Positions 26,187-39,299 of a stretch of 64,000 nt of DNA are shown here, piece after piece. Numbering within the stretch: position 1 is the stretch's first letter; every line of letters starts with the position of its first letter. This stretch comes from Vanilla planifolia (Eukaryota > Streptophyta > Magnoliopsida > Asparagales > Orchidaceae), in NCBI GenBank assembly GCA_023846275.1, contig CM043868.1:1321153-1385152 (forward strand), read 5' to 3'. Under the pieces are notes generated by a model. It did not search any database, was not told the DNA's origin, and worked only from the letters and a program-made list of their open reading frames with translations. Both the position numbers and the translations under genes were made by a program.

Positions 26187-27600
26187 AGTGTTAACAACTC
26201 CTTTGGGGTTGTAGCAATTGTCGTTTGGGAGATGGAAGCACCACTATTGTTTTTAAGAGTAGATGGCATGTGTTGGGCTTGTAGTTGGGAAGAGTGAGGA
26301 TTGAGAATTCCTTTCTCCAATAAGAAGCAAAGCATACGAGCAACAATCAACGGCAAGTTTGTATTGCACTTTTTCTACTTCGCCTGCAAGAATAAATCCA
26401 AGGCCTTTCATTCTCTACTTTTACCCAGAATACAAGAAAGTAATTTGTGGACAAACTGGAGCACGACCTTCGGGGATTGAGAAATATAGCATTCAAATTC
26501 GATCATATAAAAATTATTGACTTGTCAGAGACAATGATATGTAGAATGATTCAGTTTTATGCCAGACCTTGTTGCAATTAGCCATTCTAAAGAAATTAAA
26601 TTCATTAATTATTTCAACGAGAATTTGTCTTTGTGTGGCTTGGACTCGGGCGTCTAGTTTCCTGACTTACCTCGTTCTAGTTCTGCTTCATGGATTTCAA
26701 TTATTGGTACCAAAGATTTTATTCGTCGTAATTAATGATAATTCACCCTTAAAGAATCTGTGCATATTTTTTTTTTAGTAATCTGTACTCCCCTCTCCCA
26801 AACATAGAGCACATAACAATTTTTTTGGTTCAAAGTACTGCAAGTTGATATGCTTTATATTTCTTAGCTTGCCCAGCGTAAATGGCTTCAAACATCCAAA
26901 GTTTTGGCACTCTTTAATTGGGGGAATCCTTTGCCTTCGTTGTTTTGCAAATCCTAATTAGAATTACCTCTTCATAAATTTCATTTCATAAGGAACCTAC
27001 TATTCCATTATTTGACAATTTTCATAGAATTGTGTGATCCTAACATCTATTTTGAAGCCCAAATGAATTTCTCTCATCATCTTTAGGTCTAGTGTCAAGA
27101 AATTCACAATAGCTTATTATTGTCATTATATATCATATTTGAAGAGAAAGAAGTCAGATACTTATCAAATCTTCTTCTGCTTGGTTGATTTAGCAAGATT
27201 TACTAAGATCTTTCCCAATCTTTTTTTATATTTTAAGAAAAACACTTTAGTTTTTGTACTCTATATTGAGACCCCTTTTTTTTCAACTATAGAGCCCTTT
27301 TCTTTTGGCCATATCATCAAGGAACCAACTAATTTTAAGTGCTTCATCTAGGTCTACATTGCACATTGCAATCGTAACATTATATACTGCTTGCAGCCAT
27401 GCATGCAAAAACTGTCTTGTACCATAATGCATGCAATTCAAAACTCCTGGGTGGAGTATTTAATCTACCTCAAAAGTCATGTAATAGTTATGTCTTAGAA
27501 TGGTGTGTATTGCCATGGAGCATGCTCTCAGGTTTTGAACCATGACTACATGGATCTTTTCTATTTGGAGCTATTTTGAGATCATGTCTCTCCTAAATTT
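26187..27600. other. DUF247 upstream region and intergenic DNA
   Basis: The first 250 bp upstream of the DUF247 start are still comparatively GC-rich and may be 5' untranslated region. TATA-like words on the minus strand occur near 26,490 (gctatatttc) and 26,513 (ttttatatg), but neither can be proven. From about 26,550 the DNA is AT-rich, without recognised coding sequence. Confidence 0.4.
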
Positions 27601-27699
27601 GTTTTAGAAGTATGTATGACTAGAACCTATCTTTTATACTTATCTTGCTAGGATCATATCTGTTTAGAACAACAAATGTGAACTTGTGCAAAGAATTCA

Positions 27700-28535
27700 A
27701 GTGGAAAATGTAGTGAGAGATTGGTTTGAGCATAATAAGAGATATGAATTGCTTTATTTGTCTCCAAGTTAAGCAATGTAAAGGAGTTCTCATTTCTAAA
27801 ATCAAGTACATTAAAGTGCTACAAAAAAATCTCAAGTTTGACTAATTGAAGCTATAGAGCATCCCCATGGGTACTAAAGCAAAGCTAAATAAGGGTGAGA
27901 AAGGGAAGACATTTGAACAAAAGTTGTATCCTAAAATAATTGGTTCTCTTTTATATCTTATAATTGGTACACCAAACATCATATTTAGTGTTCACATGTG
28001 AGCCCATTTTCAAGCAAACTTGTTAGTATCATTGTGCATTAATATCAAACATATATTTAGGAGTTGCATTGGCACAACAATGCTAGGTTTGTAGCATTCT
28101 CTAATGCTAACTTTGTAAGTTCCAATGCTATTCAAAAGAGCACCTCATAGTAGATTTCAAGTTCTATAAAGTGCATAGTGTCTTGGTTAAAGATAAATTA
28201 AAATTCAACTACTTGCTCTACAATGAAGGAAAGTGCATTTTGGTTCAAGTAGTATAGAAAAATTCCTATAGCTAAAACATGAAAAAAGATTTGGAAATTG
28301 TGCTTAACCAAATTCCCATTGGGAATGGCAATGATAAATACATTTGTCTCAATAAAGGCAAAGTTTAACACTTAAGAATGAAATGTAATGATATTTTTTA
28401 TTTCTTTATTAATCATCATGTAACGCTTGGAGATGTTGAAATTTAGAATGTGAAAATTAATGAATAACTAGTGAACTTTTTTACTAAATTATTAACAATG
28501 GAGTGAATTTTAAATATAAGAAGAAAATTAGGAAT
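27700..28535 (+). mobile_element. Copia-1: Ty1/copia RT and RNase H remnant
   Basis: Plus-strand translation across stops gives the end of copia pol. 'KIKYIKVLQKNLKF' (about 27,800) matches family KYxKELLKKF. 'SIPMGTKAKLNKGEKGK' and 'FEQKLYPKIIGSLLYLI' (27,860-27,963) match TPMxxxxKLDKDExGKxVDQKLYRxMIGSLLYLT. 'TPNIIFSVHM' (about 27,973) matches RPDIMFxVCM. RNase H end: 'GDVEI' and 'INE.LVNFFTKLL' (28,430-28,495) match GEIELKYVPTNEQLADIFTKPL. A purine-rich stretch at 28,517-28,534 and the 3' LTR start follow. Stops throughout; not functional. Confidence 0.88.
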
Positions 28536-28980
28536 TGTTAGTCCATTTGACTAAACCATGAAGGATGCATAATGTCTATCCATAGCACACCAAAGAGGGA
28601 GGGTGATGAATTGGTTGATTAAGAGGTAAAAATGCATAGCACAAATTAAAAGAATCTAGGACAATAAAGAAAAAAATAAGAAAAGTAAAAGAAAGTAGAA
28701 GAAGGAAAACTAATTTTCAATTGGTTTAGCCCCCAAGCCATGGGCCTAAGTCAACTCTCAAACAAACATGCTTAGGCCACCACTTGTTATTCTCATTTAG
28801 AAATGTTGGTGGACAAAATTTTTAACACTACCTTTTGACTTGGGCAAAAGCACATGCTCACACTTTTAAAGGCAATTCCTTGGAGTGGGCTCCCCATGAA
28901 TCCCACACCTAAACTAAAGCTATTACACCTACCTTTTAGTTAACCAACATATGCTACATTTTTGTGGAATAAATGTTTGT
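28536..28980 (+). repeat. Copia-1 3' LTR (start defined, end not)
   Basis: Directly after the purine-rich tract the sequence begins TGTTAGTCCATTTGACTAAA, a TG start in the correct place for a 3' LTR. It continues with 'gagggagggtgatgaattgg' (28,594), a word typical of Sirevirus-type copia LTRs, then 'ggtttagcccccaagcc' and 'cttggagtgggctcc' segments. The matching 5' LTR and the CA end were not located. Confidence 0.6.
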
Positions 28981-29560
28981 AAAGTTTGCTATTAGTTATG
29001 ATTTTGATGAAAATTTTATAGTATGATGGTTGAAAGTCATACAATATGATAGAGGAAAGAAATCAAAGAGAGTGCTTGGTTGTAAGATTTAATAATATAA
29101 TATTAGTTAATCATACGATACAATTAGATAATGGAGACAATTAAGATAAACGAATGAATATGTTGTGAAAGTAGGGTTTAGTCATATAGTACGACATGGG
29201 TGTTGTATGAGTACAATATTATCCCAAATGGTAGGGCTTAGTATTGTATGATATACTTAAAGTGTATCCAAAGGTATTATCTAGTGTATGAAAGTGAGAG
29301 TGATTATACAAGGATGATTGCACCATCAATTAAGGACATCAATAAAGAAGACAAAGTTGATCATATAGGTATAAAGCATTGTATCATACAAATATGATAA
29401 TAATAAAAGAAAAATTGGCATCATACACTGTGATAATAAACATCATACAAATATTGTCAGTTAAATGACTATCGCACTAGCACAATACAATTTTCATACA
29501 AGTCATTGTAAGAAAATTTCTATATGATGAAAGCTAATTTGGATTATCATCTAATATGAT
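28981..29560. repeat. CATACAA/TGTATGA-rich segment
   Basis: The words 'catacaa' or its complement-like forms ('tgtatga', 'atcatacaa', 'catcatacaaa') recur at least ten times, at irregular spacing, in under 600 bp. The same words are dense at 41,180-41,735. No coding potential. This may be part of an uncharacterised repeat or the inner part of the Copia-1 LTR region. Confidence 0.4.
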
Positions 29561-32500
29561 AACTTCATAAAACTAATATGAAATAAAGACACTAAATAAA
29601 TTATGGTTTCATAATAAGTAGCTCTCAATCTTAGTTGTTGAAATTATGATGCCATAGATCTAAAGGATAGAAAGAACTTGCATGGGGCTGGTTTGTTAAG
29701 ATGATCCTTTGATTTAAGGATTCTTAACCTACTCTGTTTAAGGCTAATGTTGTGGTGTAGATAGGTTGTAGAGAAAAACCTTAGCCATGGAGAGTAGCAA
29801 GTGAGAAAACATAAAGGTAGCAATGAAAAAAAGAGCCTCACCATGATCAAGAAGATCTTGAGACTTGAAGAAAGAAGAGCTTACCTTTGGAGAAATCTTC
29901 TACTTTAGTTATAAGGTAGGAGGACCTTTGAGATCATAAATTAAATTTAGCTAAGATCTAAGAAAAGGTAAAATGAATTATCTATTAAATTGTATATTTA
30001 AACCATGGAAAATGAATGTGATACTATTTTATGAAATTGCTTTATAAAAAAAGAAAAATGTTATTTTATCAGGACTAAAGATAATTGTAACTAGTATGTA
30101 ATGATTATTTGATATTAATTTTGTATGAAAAGTTCTTAAATGACTAATACAAAAACTACCCTAAACTCAAGAGTACAAATTACGTTACAAGAATATATCG
30201 TGGCACCACTTATTTGTATTTGTGAATGTTCGACTTGATAGAGTTTTTATGAGAATATAAAGGATTGTTTAACACCCTTTTCTCTTGAAATAATTTTGAA
30301 GTACTCATGAAAACATTTGTACTTTCATATTACCTATGAATACATATTAACTTCCATGATTATATGTTTCCATGGTTAGTTTTATCTATTGATATATGTG
30401 AAGGTTAGATTAAGGATATTTATTATTGATATGAAACATCACTTAGCTAAGACATAATCATGTAGAATAAGGTTAAAAGGATTTTTGTTTTAGTGCATTA
30501 TTGGTTACAAAATTATGTATATAATAAGCATGGTTTAGAATGATAAATGCGAAGAAATTTTTAAACTATTGAAGAGCAAATTATAATGAGTATAGCTCTT
30601 ATAATCGAAACATGTTAGCCTTGTTAATTTATTATATCGTGCTAGTTAGGTTTATTAAATTTGTTATTCATTTATATTAATCATTCTAGATTATCTTTAA
30701 CCTTGAACTTATAAGCAGGGTACATAGAAGAGTGCCCAAGGAGTGGAAAAGTAATGGCAATGATGGAATCCAAAGATCGTAGCATATATTCTCTAGATAT
30801 GTTGATAAAAGTGTTTATTGCATATGAAAAAAATAGATGAAGAAAAAATAATGTGATAATATATAGTGCTTTCCAAACACATAGATATTGTGTGAATTGT
30901 GTCTTTTTAAGAGATTTGTAATGTGATGCAATTCTTTTTGCAAAAGCTTTAATACAGAAAAGATTCAAGCATTTTTGAAAGCTATTTTACTAATTTCAAA
31001 ATATATTATGTGAAGAATGTAATAAGTGAAAGGGACAAAGATTTCTATATGGTTTTGGCCCCAAATATTATGCCTGTGTCCACACCCAATTATGAAAGAC
31101 AATGATTACAAATAAGAAAACTCCTTTGTAATCAAAGAAACTAAAAATAAATATCAAAACAATTTTATAAGCTAAAATATACATGTTAGAACCCTAGGAG
31201 TAATCCTTAAGGCACTTCTAAAAACTGCTATAAGATGATATATAACATATTACCATTTCCTTTGGATGAAATTGCTTCAATACAACATAGGATGATTCAT
31301 TATGTCATGCACCTTGTAGAATCTATCTTAACTCATAGAATTTTTCCAACAAGAATAATTTAGATCAAAGTATTTAATGTGATTCATCATCAAATTTGGT
31401 TTAGGAATGACATATCTATAGTTAAGGGATAACATAATGCATAATCAATGACATTATGACTCTTTAATCATAAAATAGAATTAATTTAAACAGATCTTAT
31501 AGTCTTAATTAAGTTCTACAAATTGTTGGTGTTTGCATCAAACAACATGAATGAATTATTAGATGGTCATATCAAGTCAAACTTGATCTTCTTGAGATAA
31601 TAGAAGGTTTATTGAATGGTTTAATAATCAATCTATTGACCATCATACTATCCATCAAAGGTGAAGTTATCATCTAATGGTATTGATATTTCTTCATGAG
31701 CATAACAAATGGTCTAATGTCTACCAAATAATATTTAGAGTTATGGGCCTAATTTTAAAGAAATGATTAGTTCCTTCATCAAATAGTTAAAAAATAATTA
31801 GATAGTGAATCAAACTATTTAATACCTATCCAGTGGTTTGATAAAAACTTGATTATTTATTACAATAGAATGGATCATCCATCAAATGGTTTGATGCTTA
31901 TCATATAGCCATTGATTAATCATCTAATAGTCAAGTGATCACTTAATTGAGATCTCTTTTTCACTTTAAGTTCACTATCATTATCGTATTAATTATGTGG
32001 AAATGTAAAACATTTAAAAAAATACTTGAATTATATGAATCACTTGTGAAGCTATTTATAGAAATTTTTTGTAATGTATGAAACATAAGCTTATCATATT
32101 GTAGAAAACATTATGTATTTTACAAGGATGAAATTTCATGTGGGTATACACTCATAAACTCACCAATTAAAAAACCTAGTGGCTCTAAAAATTAGGTCCT
32201 AGGCTATGGTTATACCAAATAAATGGATGACTTAAAGTGTGGAATGACTTACCAATTAAGCCTTTGTGTCATAGTCAAATCTCCAAAGTTTGTGTGTCAT
32301 GCTTAAACATATATCTTTATGAGAATAAAGTTAATATCTAAAATGAAATCATAATAGTGTAGAAGAATATAGGAGATATAGTTTTGTTAGTATCAAACAA
32401 CCATAAAGAATTGATAAGGTCAACAATCTTTCATATGCCACATAAGTTCATGTAGTGAGCACTCTACTACTTTTGAAAGTGATGAAACCTTATATAGATT

Positions 32501-32770
32501 GAAATTAAAATTAAACATATAACCATTATATTAAATATGTAAGGTGAAAACAATAAATGAAACATATGCATATAGTTCACAAATTCATTTTGTTGGGGGT
32601 CTAAAAAGCATCATAGAAATTGTGCATTTATCATATAACAAATGTCGAAGTTAATATAGATACAAATTTAAATTAGCAATAATATTATCAATTTGTGATT
32701 TTCATTTCACAAAGCCTCTATCATTTTTTAGCATCCATCAAAATGGATAATAACTTTTTTTGGTTTAATT
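29561..32770. other. Intergenic DNA, nothing recognised
   Basis: About 3.2 kb of AT-rich DNA. At 31,560-31,940 variants of 'catcaaatggtttgatg' recur; the 31,880-31,896 copy is a perfect 7-bp inverted repeat with a 3-bp loop. Nothing else is supported. Confidence 0.45.
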
Positions 32771-32771
32771 T

Positions 32772-35700
32772 CTTAAGAAGAGAATTATTGTGACAACAAT
32801 TTGTTTTTGCAAAAACCATGAGTGCAACCAAATCCAATGATTATAATATCAAGGCATACTTACAATTTACAATATAGAAATATGAAAAATGCTAAAAATA
32901 CTAAAGATCTAATAAAAAATTAATATCTATAAAATAAATAATAAACTAGATGCTTAATATCTCTTCCTAATCTAATGCACTATTCTATCTAAGAGAATCG
33001 TGACATGACCCAGCACTCTTATAACATCATGTAATCCAACACTCTATAAGACAATGGTGATCACATGGGCAATCGCATAAGGTTCTAAGAGTCCTTAACA
33101 ACCACATTACATCTCCTCACAACATAACAAATCATATGATTCCTCGTAGGACTAAATATGCATTTGTTCCCTCGTTAGACTATCTTACAATGCCTTCTAA
33201 CCAATCTTGGTGATTCTTATCATGTGATTTAACACTTCTCTTATAGATTCAACCAATTATGTGTAGCTACCTATAAGCTTAGGGAGTAAAATAGCTAACC
33301 ATTCTATCTCTAAGTGAACATGAATAATCATGGGTCTACTTTATTTTATCCTCATGTATTTAAACTCATAACCTCAACTTGTAACATTTTATTGACTCCA
33401 ATCCATTATTACCCAATATTAATTAACTTTCCTCGTAATAAAAGTCACCTTCTAATTGTCTAAGCTTCTTTATGCCCTAAGTCAATCGATGGTTTCCACC
33501 CTAAGTCTTTTCTCAAATATCCAAGGCTACTATCATCTTAATATCTTAGGGATTTCATTTAACCTTAATTTTATTATTTCGAATTAGTATATTTTTCTTG
33601 TAGGTAGTCATTTCTTAATTTTATTTAAGACCTTTACTATTTAAGCTAACATTAATGCTCACAAAGCCTCAGTTTTTACATTTAGGTTTAATATATAGCT
33701 AATTGCCATTACAATTAGGTCTCAGTTCATGTTAGACTACTAATGGACTTTATGCCTCCAAGCTAACCCTGAGTCACCATACCCATCCTAAGCCACTATA
33801 CATCTCCTAGGTCACCATCCTTGTTGTCATCACATAGCTTAAGAGTATAATTAGGATCACTCATGATCTAACCCAAAAAACTAGTCAACCCAAGGGTCTA
33901 GCAAATATTTTCTTCTTCTACTTCTTCTTCTTCTTCTTCTTGGCTAAATTTAGAACATTTCTAAGTGTTTACATGATCATCTATATTCTTTCAAGGTCTT
34001 GGTCGAGAGAATAACTATCCAAAGCTATTTTAACAATGTGTATAAGAGTTAACCAATAGTATTTTTTTCAATCCATTGCTTGGGCATTCTATTATGGTTC
34101 CCTTTCTTATAAATTATCTCTAAGACTTTAAGCCTAATTAAAAGGCTAGGTTTACCATAAATAATCATAGTTAAGCACCTCAAATTTTCTTTTTAAACTT
34201 AATCACAATACTTCTTACCATAACCAAACTCTTTATTGGCTAATCATATCTATAACAAAAGTAGCCTTCTTTTAAGGCCCTAAAACAAGCTCATCAAGGA
34301 TTTCCAAGAACAAAACTAAGGGTCACACACACTTTAGAAGTCATATAACTTCCTCTAAAGGTTCTAATAGTTCCTCCCATGACTTAACCAAGTCATGGCT
34401 CTATGGTTCCGAAGCATACCCAAGATAAAGGGTTATTAGGATGCAACATATTTTTTTAGAGTTTTGGCTATATTTCAAAGATTCGAATCATGGTTCATCT
34501 TATGGGATAAGGTTTAAATTATTTATATAACATGTGGCATACATCCATTCATGGTTTGGCAACACAAAGACACATTCATGTCATGCATGAAGTGAAATAT
34601 AATGTGTCTTCTTACATGGTTAAGATTTTCTATTTCTTATGAGTTACAACTTTGTAAAACATTTACAAACAAGCACAAAATTTAAATTCCAAAAGAAATA
34701 ACAAGGAAATAAATATAACATTTCTCAAGTATGAAAACATAAACATTAGAATTTCTTCTTCCTTATTTTAGTAGTTTTATAGCATCAAACTTGCTAAACC
34801 TTGCATATTACATACATGTTTAGACTATCAAAAAAGAACAACAATTAACATGTTTTTAAACATATTCTTATAAACATGCTAATAAGTAAGAGCATTTTTG
34901 TATCAAAAAATAACTTTCTAAGTCCATTTTCTACATATATCTATAAACAAGGGTACGAATATAAGCATATGATTATATAATTTAATTTACTTTCAAAGTT
35001 TTTTTTGTACATTTTTACATGGAAACATTAGAGTTATTGTACAAGAAATGATAGATGACTCATTACAGGCTAATAAGAAATCCCTTAGTTCTAGGTTAAC
35101 AAAGTTTCCCTTTTCTAAGAAAGTTCATGGAAAAAGGATGGCTAGTTTTTCTCTTTGGTTCAATCTTTCCTTGTTTCAAATCATGAACCAATCTTCTTCT
35201 TTCTCATAGTTTGTCTTGTTTCTTGCTTTCCTCCACAGTATTCTCTCACTTGGCCTCTTTAAATTCCCTTTTTCAACTTGATTTTTGCAAAACCTTTACA
35301 AGAACATCTTAAGGGCTTAAATAGCCTTAGATACACTTGCTTAATTCAAGCATTTTCTTGAGGAAAAACTAAGTTGTGTTGGTTTAAGCCATGGTTCACC
35401 CATTCAAGTTAAACCCCCTCCAATAAGCCCATTTCAACAGCCATATCTTGTTAAAACATTTAGGGATCTAAGTAAGATATGGCTAAATTATAGCTCAAAA
35501 TTTATTCTTTCATTCTTATATATTATTTCTTAAGATACTGCTATAAGCATCACATATTTTTTCCCTTTTTGATCTTTTTATATTCATCCACTAAGTGAAT
35601 CCTAAGTTTTTGGAATACTATCATATTTTTATCATGAACTTATGGTTGGATAATAAAAAGGATAAAAAATAGAGTATTAATAAAAATAAAATCATTAGCT

Positions 35701-35930
35701 CATTTTTCAAAGTATTAAACCCAATCTTATCAAGGTTCATGTAGTGTAACTCAAGCCTTTCTATTCAACAATCCCTTCTCACTTTAGGATTTTAAATTTT
35801 AAAATTTTAATTTTAATTTACCCATATTCTATATTTAAACATATTCAATTCAAATTTTAAATTTTAATTCATAAGAAAATGCAAACCTTGGTTAACAACA
35901 TTATGATTAATTGGCCAAGAATATTGGGTA
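32772..35930 (-). repeat. R1 dispersed repeat, copy 5 (minus strand)
   Basis: The reverse complement matches plus-strand R1 copies: 'accataatagaatgcccaag' (about 34,100) versus 'accatagaatgtccaag' in copy 3 (52,820), 'gttgttaaggactctta' (about 33,100) versus 'ttgttaaggactccaaaag' (53,230), and the terminal 'ggttgcactcatgg' block (32,820-32,795). It also aligns in the same order with copy 6 at 59.8-63.6 kb ('ttatataacatgtggcat' at about 34,521 and 62,111; an AAATTTTAA-rich block at 35,790-35,880 and 63,480-63,570; 'aattggccaagaat' at about 35,910 and 63,602). A (CTT)n run is embedded at 33,911-33,941. Confidence 0.6.
33911..33941. repeat. (CTT)n microsatellite
   Basis: Ten near-perfect CTT units with one interruption (cta), within R1 copy 5. 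Confidence 0.9.
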
Positions 35931-38080
35931 CAATATTGATGATTGATAGATAAGAGAAAAGGCTCCCTCTACATTCATGCATTTAGTGTAATGCAAGAGA
36001 GTTTGTTAATTTAAGAACATTCATAATTAATGTAAGCACTTTAGCCTCTAATGGATCCATCCAAAGAAAGAATGACATTATTATAAGGCACAACTATATC
36101 AATGTTCATGATAGATGGTTTACTTGAAATAAGATACTATGTTTTCAAGCTTTTGTCACCACATAAATAGAATTAATAACTAATTGTAAATTAAAGATGT
36201 AGTAGAATGGTAATGCAAACTCAAGTCCTTGTAACCTGTTACAACTAATCAATACTATTATTGTAAACTAGTAATCTAAATTTATGATTTGAGAGACACT
36301 CTAAAAAGTTAAGTATGCGTTATTTTCAAAATCTTGAAATGTACATTCCTTGGAGGATTATAGCAATTATCTCAAAAATGTAACCATAACAACATCAAAT
36401 CACTTCTTTTTAGAACTTTCATCACAATATCACATAGTTCTGATATCATCATATAGAAAAAATATACTTCCCTTAAATTTACTCAATTTCCATGAATATT
36501 CCTTACAACATATTATCACTTAATGAAACTATTATCACAAATCATAATATAAAGACAAGTTTTAAAGAATAACACCAAAATATGATATATCATGAAAGTA
36601 GCTTCCATAAAATAACACTTAAAGTGTTCACATCCATAGCAAGCAATTAAAAAATAAAATCCAAAATAGACTAGCACATTGTTCAAACTCAAAAAAATAT
36701 CAAATAGTTCACTTAATGCTCAAGTAATTTATCCCCATAGCCATGTTTTCTTCTAGCCTACAAATGAAGATTATTCATGTTGTGTATCGTGTCAACAAGA
36801 CAAGCCTTGAGTTCATGAAATCTAGAATCAATGTATTGAAGGAACCTAGGAGATATGTAATCAAGATATAGAGCTAATCCTTCCTAAGATAAGAAAAAGG
36901 GCCTAGCATTATCTATCAAGGACGATGGAGGAGGTGGATCTAGCACATTATTTCCTCTATCCCCCATAATTAGCAACTTTCTTGTCCTTATAAGAACTAT
37001 TTCATTTGCACACCAAAAAAGGATTTTTGTTCCTAAAAGATAAGTTTTGAAATCAACCTAAGAGAGGAAATATGAAAAAAGGAAATATAAAAGAGCTACA
37101 AATCATAACCTTGATGGGTTAGGTGAAAAATATACCTAGAGGAACTCATATTTATAAAAAATATGAAGATTAAATCATTGCTTGAGATTTAGAGAATTTC
37201 TTTTAGGTTTTAGATGGATGATTTCATCAAGACCCTTGACTTTATATGATTTGGTTAGATTTTTCAAAATAACACAATAAGTTTAACCCATGAACATATA
37301 AGGCTTGCAAAATTGGTTTAAAGAAATAGGACTAGACAATATAATATTACTATTAAATAGTTTAACTCAATATTTTTTAATAATATTTTAATATTACTTT
37401 ATTTTATATTATTCTATAATTAAAAAATGCAAAAGGTTTTCTTTACCAATGTTTTAGTATTCCAACTGAGGGGATCAATTAATAAATATTTTAATTGAGA
37501 AAATCATATGTTACATATTAGGGATTCTTTACTATCTCATCCCAATTACTAATGCAAATCACATTCGATAGGCATGGTTAGTCTATGTTGGAAAATTTAT
37601 ACATTTTACATGAATTCATAAAAACAATGTTAGGGAAGTTCATCATATTTCACTTTCAAATAATATTCCTTACAAGCAAAAGGGCAATATGTTTCAATTC
37701 CATGGTTGATCAAGATGAAATGTCATGATAGACATATTAGTGTTTAAATTCCTTCAATTATTGCATTTTTTCGAATTAATGTTACTTGGATACACGTTGT
37801 TAAAAATCAAAACTTCGTAAAGTTTAAACAGAGTGTATTAGGTGGTTTAATATATGTGTTAGACAAGAAGGTTTTATATGAGAAATAATAAAACAAATAA
37901 TGTGAAATTCTTTAAAATTTTAATGAAGTGTTTTGTTTCAACTATGTTTTGATATGGATATTTAAAGGTTATCCTTTATAGTCTTTGAAAGAAGAGTTAT
38001 TTGAGAAGGGAAAGGGGTGAATTGTTTCTTTATAAAATGTTTTGCAAATTTCAAGAGTATAACTAAATTAAGGTCTTAAT
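35931..38080. other. Intergenic DNA, nothing recognised
   Basis: AT-rich sequence without recognised coding motifs or repeats. Confidence 0.5.
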
Positions 38081-38560
38081 GTAATTTCTCTTAGTATGTT
38101 CTTTAAATCTCTTAATTAATTTTGAAAAACTAGTTGTGTGATGAAATTTAGGCTTCAACTCAAATAGTAATCATACATCCAACTTAAATCTTGAAAGACC
38201 AAACTTACTAATATAACTAACTTTTGCAAAAAGATTGGTATGTGATTACCTTACAAACTCAATCCAAAGGGATAGCTAGGAGGCCTAAAAGAGCCAAAAA
38301 TAGGATGACCAAAATTTGTCAAGATATAGTCAATTCAAAAGGAAAAAGGAGGCTAATCCACATTAAACTTTTTTTGCAATTATGGTTCATAAAATTATGC
38401 TAAACCTTTCTTTTATTTTAATTAGCATGTAAGATATTTTAATATTGAGATTTCTTAGCAATAAGTTACCACTTTGTAGAATGATGAAGAGTACTTGAAT
38501 GTGATGAGGATGAAGAGATTTATGTTCTACTTTCAAATGTTGGGGTTGCTTGTTGTAATG
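38080..38560 (+). repeat. Diverged repeat related to 13,000-13,450
   Basis: The segments share, in the same order and orientation, 'gaaagaccaa.cttacta/ttaat' (38,196 and 13,068), a 'gaggcctaaaagagcc' / 'gaagccttaaaaaagc' stretch (38,279 and 13,154) and 'gtcaagatatagtcaattca' / 'gtcaagatataatcaattca' (38,318 and 13,192). This is a second copy of the left portion of R1 copy 2, or a separate small repeat beside it. Confidence 0.55.
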
Positions 38561-39290
38561 AGCTATGTAAAAGATAATTATTATGAAAGCTTAAATAAGT
38601 AGCTCCAAAAATCTTATAATTAATTGTGATCTCATTCTTAACCATTTTTAGTGGTAATAATAGGCATTTTCATCCTTAGAACTAGCAAAGTCTTTCCAAC
38701 AATGGATAAATAATGACTAAAATTGAATTTTCCTTTTAGTTTTGACAACACAATTAAATGTCAAATGGAACCTCACGTAGATGCAAGTCTTGGTACATAC
38801 AATACATATATTGTTATTTACAATGATATATTCAATTCAAGAATGATTTTGTACTTCTTGATTTTGAACTAATGTATGCAACACGATATAGTTTAAAAGA
38901 TATGGGACCACTAGCATAAAAGATATGTATATGTAAGATGAAACCAATTATCTTAGTTCCATAAGAATTATTCCATAGTTTTTGACATTCTAGAAATGAA
39001 AACAATGCAACATCAAGTTCCCAAGTTAGTTGCCACACCACCTTGTGTACACTGCTAATACTTATTCATGAGTTTCCAATCATGGTATAAAATGTCTCCA
39101 TAAATCAAAGCTCTCTCTTAATAATAGCATATGGTTTTTATAATTCTCCTTCTTTCGTTATCATTCAAAAGGATGTTTCAATCAAATTCATTAATAATGG
39201 ATAATGTAATCCTAATCCTAGTAAAGGTATCATGAGTAGAAGTGTTAGCTGATTGTGCATTAGATGGAGGAAAAATGAATGTTATCTCTC
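38561..39290. other. Probable Copia-2 3' flank, nothing clear
   Basis: Lies downstream of the minus-strand Copia-2 RNase H. A minus-strand open frame at 38,832-39,041 has no clear family match. A 3' LTR would be expected here but was not delimited. Confidence 0.35.
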
Positions 39291-39299
39291 CCTTAATGA

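Noticed and set aside
25562..26214. Plus-strand open frames of 60-78 codons
   Set aside because: They are opposite-strand shadows of the DUF247 exon.
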